Below, piece by piece: positions 1-9,025 of a DNA stretch of 64,000 nucleotides. Positions within the stretch are counted from its first letter, which is position 1. Every line of letters starts with the position of its first letter. The notes beneath the pieces were generated by a model. It was not told the origin of the DNA. It did no database searches and saw only the letters and a program-made list of their open reading frames with translations. This DNA is from Myceligenerans salitolerans. Lineage in GTDB: Bacteria; Actinomycetota; Actinomycetes; Actinomycetales; Cellulomonadaceae. Location: positions 1 to 64,000 of the forward strand of contig NZ_JAFMPK010000046.1 in assembly GCF_017349295.1 (NCBI RefSeq), written 5' to 3'. The position numbers and the translations under genes are program-made.

Positions 1-1437
1 GATTTCGGTGATGGCGGGGAGTGTCCGGCTGGTTGTGAGGCGGCGGTACCAGTGGGCGGAGTCTTTCCAGGTGCGTTCCTGGGTGGTGTAGTCGACTCGG
101 ATGATGCCGAAGCGGCGGTCGTATCCGTAGGCCCATTCGAAGTTGTCCAGCAGGGACCAGGCGAAGTAGCCGCGCACGTCCGCGCCTTTGTCGCGGGCCT
201 GGGCGAGTGCTTCGATGTGGTCGTGCAGGTACTGCACCCGGCGAGGGTCGTGCACGCGGGCGACGCCGCCGGTGAGGGTGACCTCGTCGTCGAACGCGGC
301 GCCGTTCTCGGTGACCATCAGTGGCAGGTGCGGGTAGCGTTCGTGCAGTTCCATGAGCAGGTCGGTCAGGCCGGCGGGTTCGATGTTCCAGCCCATCGCG
401 GTCCAGGGGCCCGGCTGGGGCAGGAACTCCACGTCCTCGGCCCCGATCCACGGGTTGCCCGCGGAGTCCTTGTGCCCGTCGGCCTGCTGCCGTTGCCCCT
501 GGCCCGACCACGCCCGCACGCGAGCGGTCGAGTAGTAGTTCACCCCGAGCACGGTCAGCGGCTGCCGGGTCAGGTCCAGGTCCCCGTCGTGCACGAACGA
601 CCAGTCGGTGAGCTCGGCCGTACGCTCGAGCAGGCCCGCGGGATAGGCGCCCTCCAGCAGCGGGCCGAGGAAGGAGTCGTTGGCGATCTGGTCGGCCTTG
701 CGCTTGGCGTCCAGGTCGAGGTCCGAGGCCGGGTCGTCGGGCCGCACGACGTGGAGGTTCAGCGTGATCGAGACCTTCGCGTCCGCGCCCAGGACGTCAC
801 GGATCTCCCGCACGGCCAGCCCGTGGGCCAGGTTCAGGTGGTGGATCGCGGTCAGAGCGGCCACGGGGTCGCTGATCCCCGGGGCGTGGACACCCGAGCC
901 GTAGCCCAGCAGGGCCGTGCACCAGGGCTCGTTCAACGTCGTCCAGACATCCACCCGGTCACCGAACTCCTCGGCCATACGGCGGGCGTAGACCGCGAAC
1001 GCCTCCGCGGTCGCACGGTTCGTCCAGCCACCGGCATCCTGCAACTCCTGCGGAAGATCCCAGTGGTACAGCGTGACCACAGGCTTGACACCCACAGCCA
1101 GCAGCGCATCAAGGAGATCGGAGTAGAACCCGATCCCCTCCGCATTGAACTCACCACCCCCACCCGGCTGCACCCTGGGCCACGCGATCGAGAACCGGTA
1201 GGCATCCAGACCCAGGTCCGCGATATGCCCCACATCCTCCCGCCACCGGTGGAAATGATCATCAGCCACATCCCCCGTATCCCCATTCAACGTCTTACCC
1301 GGCGTATGCGAGAACGTGTCCCAGATCGACAAGCCACGCCCACCCTCGCTCACGCCCCCCTCAATCTGATAAGACGCCGTCGCCGACCCCCAGACGAAAT
1401 CCTCGGGGAAAGTACGGGTCACACTCGCAGTCGTCAT
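1..1437 (-). CDS. GH1 family beta-glucosidase (3' end beyond window)
   Basis: Cytoplasmic family 1 glycoside hydrolase, expected to release glucose from cellobiose or other beta-glucosides. The reading frame is open for 479 codons from an ATG and leaves the window without a stop. Visible GH1 hallmarks are the N-terminal [18 protein letters not shown] stretch, the acid/base motif TLNEPW (Glu170) and the nucleophile motif VTENG (Glu377). Near the edge the conserved [13 protein letters not shown] glycone-binding segment is present, so at most a few residues are missing. No signal peptide is seen. It is divergent from a sugar ABC importer. In Streptomyces the equivalent bglC accompanies cebEFG, so cello-oligosaccharide breakdown is the likely job; the exact substrate is inferred. 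Confidence 0.95.
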   Translation of the reverse strand, partial: MTTASVTRTFPEDFVWGSATASYQIEGGVSEGGRGLSIWDTFSHTPGKTLNGDTGDVADDHFHRWREDVGHIADLGLDAYRFSIAWPRVQPGGGGEFNAEGIGFYSDLLDALLAVGVKPVVTLYHWDLPQELQDAGGWTNRATAEAFAVYARRMAEEFGDRVDVWTTLNEPWCTALLGYGSGVHAPGISDPVAALTAIHHLNLAHGLAVREIRDVLGADAKVSITLNLHVVRPDDPASDLDLDAKRKADQIANDSFLGPLLEGAYPAGLLERTAELTDWSFVHDGDLDLTRQPLTVLGVNYYSTARVRAWSGQGQRQQADGHKDSAGNPWIGAEDVEFLPQPGPWTAMGWNIEPAGLTDLLMELHERYPHLPLMVTENGAAFDDEVTLTGGVARVHDPRRVQYLHDHIEALAQARDKGADVRGYFAWSLLDNFEWAYGYDRRFGIIRVDYTTQERTWKDSAHWYRRLTTSRTLPAITEI

Positions 1438-1631
1438 AGGTCTCTCCGTAGGAGTAGCAGGTCGTTCGGTAGCTCCGACGGTTGAGGAGCCGGACCGACC
1501 TTCTCACGTCCGAGCGTGACGGGGCCCGGGTGTTCGAGGGGCAAGAACGCTCCTTCCGGTTTCCCGTGGTTCTGATCGGCGGCTGCGCGAGCTGGGCGAT
1601 CCCGCGCGTCCAGCGGCGGGCCCCGCATGCT

Positions 1632-1645
1632 CGGGAGCGCTCCGC
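1632..1645. promoter_or_regulatory. CebR/CelR-like operator candidate
   Basis: CGGGAGCGCTCCGC matches the 14-base cellobiose operator of actinobacteria (TGGGAGCGCTCCCA, bound by LacI-family CebR/CelR) at 11 of 14 positions, all in one central block. It lies between a GH1 gene and a CebEFG-like importer, the genes CebR controls in Streptomyces. No cebR gene is in the window, so the regulator would be encoded elsewhere. Confidence 0.55.
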
Positions 1646-1683
1646 GGGTGCCCCCGGCCGAGAACTCGTGGTGAGGCGCGGGA

Positions 1684-1709
1684 GGTGATCTCGATCAAAA
1701 CCGATCACC
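1684..1709. promoter_or_regulatory. GATC-type operator, importer copy
   Basis: GGTGATC and GATCACC form an inverted repeat around a core CGATCA-AAAC-CGATCA. The 17-mer CGATCAAAACCGATCAC recurs exactly at 9009-9025, upstream of the hydroxyacid dehydrogenase. The likely binder is the DeoR/LacI-hybrid regulator encoded at 9022-10113 (inference from placement). Confidence 0.6.
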
Positions 1710-1915
1710 GTCCACGGCGGCTGAGCGTTCGCATCAGCCCTGGAAAACGGCCGAAAACCTCCGAGGGCCGGGCCGGGGCGTCGTTCACTCGGTTGACGGC
1801 TCACACGGCGATCCTGAGTATCTGCGGTAGATCCGTAGGCCTCGACCGGCCGGTCGGACGTCCCGGCGAATGGTTTTCGTGCTTCGCCGGTTCCGAAACA
1901 GACAAAGGAGTCCCC

Positions 1916-3217
1916 GTGCGATTCATTCGACCTTTCCGTCGCACCGTTGTCACGGCGGCCGGCGTGGCCGCCGCGACGCTCGTTCTCGCCGGCTGTGGTG
2001 GCACTTCACAGGGGGATTCTGGTGAAAGCGGTCCGATCACCCTCACCGTCGCGACCTTCAACGACTTCGGGTACACCGATGAGCTCTTCGCGAGGTACAC
2101 GCAGGAGCACCCCGACATCACCATCGAGCCGATCGACGCGGCGAGCGCGGACGACGCGCGGACCAACCTGACCACGAAGCTCGCCGCGGGTGGCGAGGGT
2201 CTGGCCGACATCGAGGCCATCGAGGTGGACTGGATCAGCGAGCTCGCTCAGTACCCCGACCTGTTCACGGATCTGGCCGATCCGGAGCTGGAGGGCCGGT
2301 GGGTGGACTGGAAGGTGCAGCAGGCGACGACGGCTGACGGGAAGCTGATCGGTTACGGGACGGACATCGGTCCGGAGGCGATCTGCTACCGGCAGGACCT
2401 CCTGGAGGACGCGGGTCTTCCGTCCGAGCCGGAGGCGGTCGCGGAGCTGCTGGGTGGTGAGGACGCGACGTGGGAGGAGTACTTCGCCGCGGGCGCGGAG
2501 TTCGTGGAGAACTCCGACGCCGCCTGGTACGACTCGGGCGTCGCCACGTATCAGGGCCTGGTCAACCAGGTGGAGCACGCCTACGAGAACGAGGACGGGA
2601 CGCCCAAGCCGCTCGCCGACAACACCGAGATCAAGGAGCTGTACGACACGGTTCTCGAACAGCACGAGGCCGGGTTGTCGGCGGACCTCGTGCAGTGGAG
2701 CGATGACTGGGCCACCGCCTTTCAGAAGGACGCCTTCGCGACGATGCTGTGTCCCGCGTGGATGACCGGCACGATCGAGCAGAACTCCGGTGGCGTCGAC
2801 GGCTGGAACATCGCCGATGTCTTCCCGGGTGGGGGCGGCAACTGGGGCGGTTCGTTCCTGACCGTCCCGGCTGCGGGCGAGCACACCGAGGCGGCCAGGG
2901 AGCTGGCGGCGTGGCTGACCGCGCCGGAGCAGCAGACGGCGGCCTTCGAGGAGGCGGGAAACTTCCCGTCGCAGGTGGAGGCGCAGGCCTCGGAGCAGGT
3001 GCAGTCGTACGTGAACGAGTTCATGAACGACGCTCCGGCCGGTCGGATCTTCTCCAACCGTGCCCAGGCGATCGACGGCAACCCGTTCAAGGGACCGAAC
3101 TACTTCGCGATCCACCAGACGGTGCAGCAGGGCATCGAACGGGTGGAGACGACCGGCGAAGACCCGGTCACGTCGTGGGAGAAGACCCTGGCAGCGTTCG
3201 ACGCGCTCGGCCTGTAG
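1916..3217 (+). CDS. Sugar ABC transporter substrate-binding lipoprotein (CebE-like)
   Basis: Extracytoplasmic solute-binding protein of the family-1 type that delivers oligosaccharides to the two permeases encoded next. The GTG start follows AAAGGAG and gives a 433-residue lipoprotein precursor with a basic N terminus, a hydrophobic stretch and lipobox LAGC (Cys27). The mature part has typical features of this fold, such as the Trp-rich segment near GWNIADVFPGGGGNWGGSF. Frames upstream are open, but a longer start would bury the signal peptide. The divergent GH1 gene and the nearby GH9 cellulase make cello-oligosaccharides the best substrate guess. No ATPase gene is nearby; such importers in actinobacteria usually share an MsiK-type ATPase encoded elsewhere. 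Confidence 0.92.
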   Translation: MRFIRPFRRTVVTAAGVAAATLVLAGCGGTSQGDSGESGPITLTVATFNDFGYTDELFARYTQEHPDITIEPIDAASADDARTNLTTKLAAGGEGLADIEAIEVDWISELAQYPDLFTDLADPELEGRWVDWKVQQATTADGKLIGYGTDIGPEAICYRQDLLEDAGLPSEPEAVAELLGGEDATWEEYFAAGAEFVENSDAAWYDSGVATYQGLVNQVEHAYENEDGTPKPLADNTEIKELYDTVLEQHEAGLSADLVQWSDDWATAFQKDAFATMLCPAWMTGTIEQNSGGVDGWNIADVFPGGGGNWGGSFLTVPAAGEHTEAARELAAWLTAPEQQTAAFEEAGNFPSQVEAQASEQVQSYVNEFMNDAPAGRIFSNRAQAIDGNPFKGPNYFAIHQTVQQGIERVETTGEDPVTSWEKTLAAFDALGL

Positions 3218-3349
3218 CCACGTGGCCGACCCCTTCGCAGTGGCGGCCGCCGCGACGTCGTGCACGGCGTGCGGCGGTCCGCCCGGCACGGATACGGGCC
3301 GGTTCCGTTCCGTGCAGTTCGCTCTTGTTCGCGCAACCAGGAAGTTGAC

Positions 3350-4486
3350 ATGTCCGCTCTGACGACCGCGGAGCCCGTCGCGGGCTCTTCCTCGCCGGCG
3401 CCTCGGGCGCCGCGCAGGCTCGGTTTCTCGCAAGCCTTGAGCCGGTGGGACGTGAAGGTCTCGCCGTACCTGTACATCTCGCCGTTCTTCGTCCTGTTCG
3501 CGCTGACCGGGCTGTTCCCGCTCGCGTACACGGCCGTGGTGTCGGTCTACGACTGGAACCTGCTGGGCGGCCAGGGGGAGTTCGTCGGCTGGCAGAACTA
3601 TGCCGAGGTGCTGGGTCAGGCGACGTTCTGGAAGTCACTGGTCAACACGTTGTCGATCTTCGTCCTGTCGGCGGTGCCGCAGGTGGTCATGGCGATCACA
3701 CTGGCGGCGTTGCTGGATCAGAATCTGCGCAACGCCACGTTCTGGCGGATGGGCGTGCTGGTGCCGTACGTGGTGGCACCGATCGCGGTGTCGTTGATCT
3801 TCGGGCGGCTGTTCGCCGATCAGTACGGTCTGATCAACGAGGTCCTCGGGCTGGTCGGGATCGACCCGGTGGGCTGGCACCAGGACCGGTTCGCCAGCCA
3901 CGTCGCGATCGCGGCGATGGTGAACTACCGGTGGACCGGGTACAACACGCTGATCTTCCTGGCGGCGATGCAGGCGGTGCCGCGTGACCTGTACGAGGCC
4001 GCGACGATCGACGGCGCGGGGCGGGTGCGCCAGTTCTTCTCGGTCACGGTGCCGCAGATCCGTTCCACGATCATCTTCGTGGTGATCACCGCGAGCATCG
4101 GGGGACTGCAGATCTTCGACGAGCCGCGCCTGTTCGACAACGGTGGGCTCGGCGGAGCCGACCGGCAGTGGATGACCACGGTGCTGTACCTGTACGACGT
4201 CGCCTGGGGCAACCAGCGTGACTTCGGGCGGGCGGCCGCGGTGGCGTGGATCCTGTTCGTACTGATCCTGGCCATCGGGTTCGTCAACTTCCTGGCCTCC
4301 GGGCGCATCGCGTCCTCGGGTTCCCGCGCGCCGAAGGTGGAACGCGCCGTGACCCGCAGACTACGGGCCGAGGCCCGTGCCGCGGGCGCACCCGACCCAT
4401 CCACCACGGGCGCGTCCAGCGCGTCCACCACCAGCGGCATGTCCGGTGCCGCATCGACCCCGACCACTGACCGGAGGGACTCATGA
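3350..4486 (+). CDS. Sugar ABC transporter permease (MalF/CebF type)
   Basis: First membrane subunit of the importer, 378 residues with about six membrane segments starting near residue 40. The cytoplasmic EAA loop, which docks the ATPase, is visible as EAATIDGAGRVRQFFSVTVP. The ATG was chosen because it follows AGGAAG. The C-terminal 55 residues are polar and rich in Ala, Ser and Thr. Its stop overlaps the next permease start (ATGA), so the two are translationally coupled. It lies 132 bases after the binding-protein gene. Confidence 0.93.
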   Translation: MSALTTAEPVAGSSSPAPRAPRRLGFSQALSRWDVKVSPYLYISPFFVLFALTGLFPLAYTAVVSVYDWNLLGGQGEFVGWQNYAEVLGQATFWKSLVNTLSIFVLSAVPQVVMAITLAALLDQNLRNATFWRMGVLVPYVVAPIAVSLIFGRLFADQYGLINEVLGLVGIDPVGWHQDRFASHVAIAAMVNYRWTGYNTLIFLAAMQAVPRDLYEAATIDGAGRVRQFFSVTVPQIRSTIIFVVITASIGGLQIFDEPRLFDNGGLGGADRQWMTTVLYLYDVAWGNQRDFGRAAAVAWILFVLILAIGFVNFLASGRIASSGSRAPKVERAVTRRLRAEARAAGAPDPSTTGASSASTTSGMSGAASTPTTDRRDS

Positions 4487-5406
4487 GCTCGGTCGCAGTC
4501 ACCGCCCAGAGCGCGGGCCCGCGGGCCGCCCAGGCGGCCGCCCGCAGGCGAGCACGCAGGCAGCACGGCGCAGGATCGGCGGCGCGCCGCCCGGGCTGGG
4601 TGACCTACACGATCCTGGCCGTCGTCCTGGTGATCTCCGCGTTCCCGCTGTACTACACCGTGGTGCTGGGCTCCTCCGACCAGGTCGCGATCTCCCAGCA
4701 GGCACTGCCCCAGCTGTGGCCGGACACGAGCATCCTCGACCGGTTCGCGAACGTCATGTCCTCCAGCCAGATCAACTTCTGGCTCGCGCTGGCCAACTCC
4801 ACCGTCATCGCCGTGATCGTGTCCCTGGCCACCGTGCTGACCTCGACCCTGGCCGGGTTCTCCTTCGCGAAACTGCGCTACCCCGGCCGCAACGCCCTGC
4901 TGGTGTTCGTCATCGCCACCATGGCCGTGCCCACCCAGCTCGGCGTCATCCCCATGTACATCCTCATGTCCGAACTGTCCTGGATCGGAAAGATCCAGGC
5001 GGTGATCGTGCCCGCCCTGGTCTCCGCGTTCGGCGTGTTCTGGATGACCCAGTACCTCGACTCGGCCCTGCCCTACGAGCTCATCGAGGCCGCCCGCGTC
5101 GACGGGGCCTCCATGATCCGCACCTTCTGGAGCATCGCCATGCCCGCGGCCCTGCCGGCCGCGTCCATGCTGGGCCTGTTCGTCTTCGTCATGCAGTGGA
5201 CCATGTTCTTCTGGCCCTCCATCGTCCTGGGCTCCCAGAACCCCACCCTGCCCATCGCCGTCCAGAACCTCACCGCGGGCTACCACGACGACTACTCCCT
5301 CATCATGGCCGGCGTCTTCCTCGTCACCCTGCCCCTCCTGATCGTCTTCGCCGTCGTCGGCCGCCAGCTCGTCGCCGGCATCATGCAGGGCGCCGTCAAG
5401 GGGTGA
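4483..5406 (+). CDS. Sugar ABC transporter permease (MalG/CebG type)
   Basis: Second membrane subunit of the importer, 307 residues. A basic N-terminal tail of about 35 residues rich in Ala and Arg precedes six membrane segments. The EAA loop reads EAARVDGASMIRTFWSIAMP. It is the last gene of the three-gene operon and is followed by a strong hairpin. Which sugar it carries cannot be told from the permease alone. Confidence 0.93.
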   Translation: MSSVAVTAQSAGPRAAQAAARRRARRQHGAGSAARRPGWVTYTILAVVLVISAFPLYYTVVLGSSDQVAISQQALPQLWPDTSILDRFANVMSSSQINFWLALANSTVIAVIVSLATVLTSTLAGFSFAKLRYPGRNALLVFVIATMAVPTQLGVIPMYILMSELSWIGKIQAVIVPALVSAFGVFWMTQYLDSALPYELIEAARVDGASMIRTFWSIAMPAALPAASMLGLFVFVMQWTMFFWPSIVLGSQNPTLPIAVQNLTAGYHDDYSLIMAGVFLVTLPLLIVFAVVGRQLVAGIMQGAVKG

Positions 5407-5436
5407 CGGGTGGTGACGGGTCACCGGGCACGACGC

Positions 5437-5465
5437 TGGGCCCGCGGCTCGAAGCCGCGGGCCCA
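5437..5465. terminator. Hairpin terminator between importer and GH9 genes
   Basis: A perfect 13-base stem (TGGGCCCGCGGCT and its complement) with a 3-base loop lies between the convergent importer and GH9 genes. It has no T-tract, as is common in high-GC actinobacteria, and could serve both directions. Confidence 0.75.
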
Positions 5466-5544
5466 GGGGCGGCGAACGGTCCACCGGCCCGTCGTCACGC
5501 GGGGCTCGACCTCACGTGTCGCGCGGCGTGCCGGTGCCGCGTCC

Positions 5545-7836
5545 TCAGCGCCGTTCCGTCACGGCGCGCTGCGCGGACACATCGGCCACGAAGGACGCCA
5601 CCCACGCCAGTGCCGAGTTCCAGTTGATCGTGATCTCGTTGACGGCCCACGCACGGATGTCGTCGACGTAGCACCACTGGGGCAGGCAGCCCTCGAGCCA
5701 CGCGCTCGAGATCGGGTCCTGGATGCTCGAGTTCGGCCCGCCGGCCACGGACCCGGTGGGCGGGTTCGGGAGCGACGGATCGAGGCTGTGGGCGTACCAC
5801 CGGCTGTGCTGGTTCCGCGCGTCGTCGGTGCCGTAGCCGGTGACGTACGACGTGCCGAGGACGTTGCGACCCAGGAGGTAGTCGAGCCCCTCGAGGACCG
5901 AGTCCGCGTATGCGGGGTCTCCCGTCAGGTCGAACGCCGTGGCGATGACGACCTGGTTGTTGAGCATCGAGCTGTTCGACCCCCACGGGTACCGGCCGTC
6001 GGCGGGGGTGAAGGTCTGCCCGAACGCCTCCCCGCTCTGGAGAGCGACGAGGCGGTCGGCGCCCTCGACCACGGAACGCCGGACACGGTCGCGATCGGGC
6101 AGGCCGGACGGCACGGTGGCCAGGTCCATACGGCCGAGTGCCGCGACGGAGCCCCAGTAGAAGCCGTCCGAGAAGACGTCGGCCTCGTGGAGCGGGTTCG
6201 CCTTCAGGTCACGCGCGTACCTGACCTTGCCGGTGGTGAGAAACAGCTCCGCCGCGGCCCAGTAGAACTCGTCCCGCACCTCGTCGTCGGCGTAGGCGCC
6301 GCCTCCGTCGTCGCCGTCCTCGTCGGGCGCGAACAGATCGGGATGCGCCTCCGCCGCGGCGTATGCCCGGCGGGACGCGCGAAGCAGTTCGCGCGCGAAC
6401 TGCGGGTCCGTCTCCTCCCACAGCCGTGCTCCGACGGCGGCCACCGCGGCGAGGTTGAGCGTCGCGGCGGTGGACGGCCGGTGGAGGGCGCGAGGCTTCG
6501 GGTCGTCCGAGGGAAGCAAGGGCAGTCCCGTCCACTCCACGTCGTGCACCTTGTGATGCACCATGCCCGCGAGGGGCTCGCGCGCGGGAACCTGCATCTT
6601 GAGCATGAACTCGAGGTTCCACCGAGCTTCGTCGAGGATGTCGGGCACACCGTTGCCGCGCTCGGGCACATGCAGTGTCGAGTCCCCGAGAGCGTCCGGG
6701 TCGACGACGCCGGCGTACAGCGTCCGCTCGTAGGCGGACAGCAGCTGGTAGGTCGCGATCCCGCCGTTGACCACGTACTTGCCGTGGTCGCCCGCGTCGT
6801 ACCATCCGCCGGTCACGTCCAGCCGGTAGTCGCAGGTCCAGTCGTCCATCCACTCCTTGGGCTCCTGGCACGGGACGGCGTCGTCCCCCTGGTTGGGCAG
6901 CACACCGAGATGGCCGGCGGGGCGGGCGTACTCGCTTCCGGCGACCGAACCGTCGATCGCGGTGCCGGACCGGTTCGTGTAGAACAACCGCATCGCGTCC
7001 GCTCGCAGGCCCTGGTAGAGCTGCGCATCGATGTCGAACGGGTGGCTCGTCTCGCCGCCCACCGTGAGCCGCACGTCGTGCGCCTCCTGCGTGTAGGCGG
7101 AGAAGTCGACCGTATGAACGGTCTCTCCTGACGACGGGTCGTTCCCGCGCGGCGTCGTGTCACCGCCGGCGAGCACCTGCCCGGAACCGGACTTCAGGAC
7201 CCATGGCTGGGCTGTCGTCGCGGCGGTGACCACCGTCGCGTTCTTCGGACCGTCGGGCAGGTAGCCGAGCTGGTTCACCTTGACCGACGGTCCCGTGTCC
7301 GGCACGTGGGCGTAGGGCGGCCCGACGAGGCTGACGTCGTCGAAGCAGACCTCGTAGGCGCCCTCCCCGCCGAGCTGGAACTGCACCTGGTTGGCGACCG
7401 GGAGCTCCTCGTCGGGCGTGACGAACGTATAGGTCGCCGTCACCGGGGCGACCCCGAGCCGCGCGTCCGTCGCGAGGTACGGATCGCCCGGCGCGTATTC
7501 GGCGGGCTGCACGATCGGGCGGATGGTGGCGGGACGGTCCGCCCGTGCCGTGAACGTCAGCACGTACTCCGATCCGGGCTGCAGTGCGATGTCGTTCTGC
7601 CCGAGGATCGCACCCCACGGGTCGGCGACGTCGGGTACGTCCACGCACAGTTCACCACCGGAGGTGTCCGGCGCCATCCCGGCGTTCGTCCACCACGAGT
7701 CGCTCCCCGCGGCGAACGTGCCGTTGACGAGGAGTTCCTCCTGGCCGTCCGAGGCGGCACCCATGGCGGGCGCGGACCCGGCGAACAGGACCATCACGAG
7801 GAGCGGCGCCACTGCGCGCCGTCTGGTTCGGACCAC
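5545..7836 (-). CDS. Secreted GH9 cellulase with CBM4/9-like and Ig-like domains
   Basis: Exported 763-residue family 9 glycoside hydrolase, predicted to attack cellulose or related beta-glucans outside the cell. Domain order: signal peptide (1-28), carbohydrate-binding module of the CBM4/9 type (about 30-175), CelD-type Ig-like domain (about 183-272) starting VKVNQLGYLP, then the catalytic (alpha/alpha)6 barrel (about 275-757). Catalytic residues are visible: the DAGD motif with Asp347 and Asp350, and the C-terminal acid in NEITINWNSALAW (Glu734). The histidine motif GYGTDDARNQHSR is also present. Domain order matches theme-B or theme-D GH9 enzymes; endo or exo action cannot be decided here. 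It lies 83 bases downstream of the dehydrogenase gene on the same strand and may be partly co-transcribed with it. Confidence 0.92.
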   Translation of the reverse strand: MVRTRRRAVAPLLVMVLFAGSAPAMGAASDGQEELLVNGTFAAGSDSWWTNAGMAPDTSGGELCVDVPDVADPWGAILGQNDIALQPGSEYVLTFTARADRPATIRPIVQPAEYAPGDPYLATDARLGVAPVTATYTFVTPDEELPVANQVQFQLGGEGAYEVCFDDVSLVGPPYAHVPDTGPSVKVNQLGYLPDGPKNATVVTAATTAQPWVLKSGSGQVLAGGDTTPRGNDPSSGETVHTVDFSAYTQEAHDVRLTVGGETSHPFDIDAQLYQGLRADAMRLFYTNRSGTAIDGSVAGSEYARPAGHLGVLPNQGDDAVPCQEPKEWMDDWTCDYRLDVTGGWYDAGDHGKYVVNGGIATYQLLSAYERTLYAGVVDPDALGDSTLHVPERGNGVPDILDEARWNLEFMLKMQVPAREPLAGMVHHKVHDVEWTGLPLLPSDDPKPRALHRPSTAATLNLAAVAAVGARLWEETDPQFARELLRASRRAYAAAEAHPDLFAPDEDGDDGGGAYADDEVRDEFYWAAAELFLTTGKVRYARDLKANPLHEADVFSDGFYWGSVAALGRMDLATVPSGLPDRDRVRRSVVEGADRLVALQSGEAFGQTFTPADGRYPWGSNSSMLNNQVVIATAFDLTGDPAYADSVLEGLDYLLGRNVLGTSYVTGYGTDDARNQHSRWYAHSLDPSLPNPPTGSVAGGPNSSIQDPISSAWLEGCLPQWCYVDDIRAWAVNEITINWNSALAWVASFVADVSAQRAVTERR

Positions 7837-7860
7837 GTCGTCCTCCCTCTATCGGATTTC

Positions 7861-7905
7861 CCACCCGTTCGTCGTCGACGGGTGGTCGTCGCCCGGTACG
7901 GGCGA
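7861..7905. terminator. Two adjacent hairpins after the dehydrogenase gene
   Basis: CCACCCGT pairs with ACGGGTGG (7861-7868 with 7878-7885). Directly beside it TCGCCCG pairs with CGGGCGA (7889-7895 with 7899-7905). They sit in the gap between the dehydrogenase stop and the GH9 start on the same strand, so they could terminate or attenuate read-through into the cellulase gene. Confidence 0.4.
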
Positions 7906-7919
7906 CCGGGTCCGGAGTC

Positions 7920-8957
7920 TCACGCCATGATGGACAGAGTCTCCGGCCGTACGGGGGCACGGAAGGCCCCGGTACGGACCCAGGACTCGACCTCGCTCAC
8001 CGCGGCGTCGCCGAGTCGGCGGAGCTCGCCCCCGACCGATCCGGCCACGTGCGGTGTGAGGACGACCCCCGGGTGGTCGTACAGCGGAGAGTCCACGGGG
8101 AGGACCTCCGGTTCGGTGACGTCCAGGACGGCGCGGACCCTGCCGGACAGCACCGCGTCGGTGAGTGCCGCCGTGTCCACGAGGCCGCCCCGCGCGGTGT
8201 TCACCAGGACGGCGCCGGGGCGCATGAGGGCAAGGCGGCGCGCGTCGGCGAGGTGCCGCGTCTCCGGGAGGTCCGGGGCGTGCAGTGTGACGATGTCGCT
8301 CGTGCGGAAGACCTCGTCCAGGCCGGCCTGACGCGCTCCGAGCCGGCGTGCCGTGTCCGCGTCGACGTAGGGGTCGTGGAGCAGGAGGTCCAGGTCGAAG
8401 GCAGTCAGGAGTTCCAGCACGCGGCGACCGATCTTCGACGCGCCCACGACGCCCACGGTGCGTCGGTAGTTCCCCGCCTCGGGAAAGCGGGCGGACCAGT
8501 CCGCGCCGGCACGCTCACTGCGGTAGGCGGCCTGAATGGCTCCGACCTGCTTGTTCGCCAGCAGGACCTGGGCAACCGTGTACTCGGCGACCGGGACGGC
8601 GTTGGCGTCGGCGGCCGAGCTGACCGCGATGCCCGAGCTCCAGAAGGCGTCGGGCACGTGGTTCTTCACCGTCCCGGCGGCATGCACGACGGCCTGGAGC
8701 CGGCTTCCCGCCATGACATCCGGTTCGAGCACCGGGCAGCCCCACCCGGTGACGAGGACGTCACTGGTCCGCAAGGCCTCCCGTGCCGCCGGGGAGGTGA
8801 AGTCGTCGATGACCTCCGCGCGTACGCTGCCCAGCGCCGCCAGCCGGTGCTCGGCCGCCTCGTCGAACAGGCGCGACCTGAGTTCTGGACGCATGGCGAA
8901 GGAGATCGCCCACGGAACGGATCGTGAGTTCGGCAGCACCTGGTCGTCCACGTTCAT
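7920..8957 (-). CDS. D-isomer-specific 2-hydroxyacid dehydrogenase family protein
   Basis: NAD(P)-dependent oxidoreductase of the D-2-hydroxyacid dehydrogenase family, 345 residues. Visible are the Rossmann motif GVVGASKIGRRVLELL, the catalytic Arg segment NTARGGLVDT, the Glu region EPEVLP and the catalytic His in LTPHVAGS. The family interconverts 2-keto and 2-hydroxy acids; this member's substrate is unknown. A GATC-type operator lies 52-68 bases upstream. Its place between a GH9 gene and a sugar regulator suggests a role in catabolism of a plant-derived sugar or sugar acid (inference). Confidence 0.88.
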   Translation of the reverse strand: MNVDDQVLPNSRSVPWAISFAMRPELRSRLFDEAAEHRLAALGSVRAEVIDDFTSPAAREALRTSDVLVTGWGCPVLEPDVMAGSRLQAVVHAAGTVKNHVPDAFWSSGIAVSSAADANAVPVAEYTVAQVLLANKQVGAIQAAYRSERAGADWSARFPEAGNYRRTVGVVGASKIGRRVLELLTAFDLDLLLHDPYVDADTARRLGARQAGLDEVFRTSDIVTLHAPDLPETRHLADARRLALMRPGAVLVNTARGGLVDTAALTDAVLSGRVRAVLDVTEPEVLPVDSPLYDHPGVVLTPHVAGSVGGELRRLGDAAVSEVESWVRTGAFRAPVRPETLSIMA

Positions 8958-9008
8958 CCGGTCATGATGTCGCCGCGGTACCGGCGGGGCATGATCGCTG
9001 CCGGAAGA

Positions 9009-9025
9009 CGATCAAAACCGATCAC
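9009..9025. promoter_or_regulatory. GATC-type operator, dehydrogenase copy
   Basis: CGATCAAAACCGATCAC is identical to the core of the importer site. It overlaps the stop codon of the regulator gene (9022-9024) and lies just upstream of the dehydrogenase start on the same strand, a fitting place for an operator over the dehydrogenase promoter. Confidence 0.6.

Larger units (their letters stand above)
1438..1915. promoter_or_regulatory. Divergent control region between GH1 and the sugar importer
   Basis: Non-coding 478-base region; no convincing gene is seen on either strand. It holds two distinct operator-like sites, annotated separately: a CebR/CelR-like palindrome at 1632-1645 and a GATC-type site at 1684-1709. 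A possible -35 for the importer, TTGACG, lies at 1793-1798. The importer lipoprotein gene has a strong ribosome site (AAAGGAG) just before its GTG. Confidence 0.6.
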
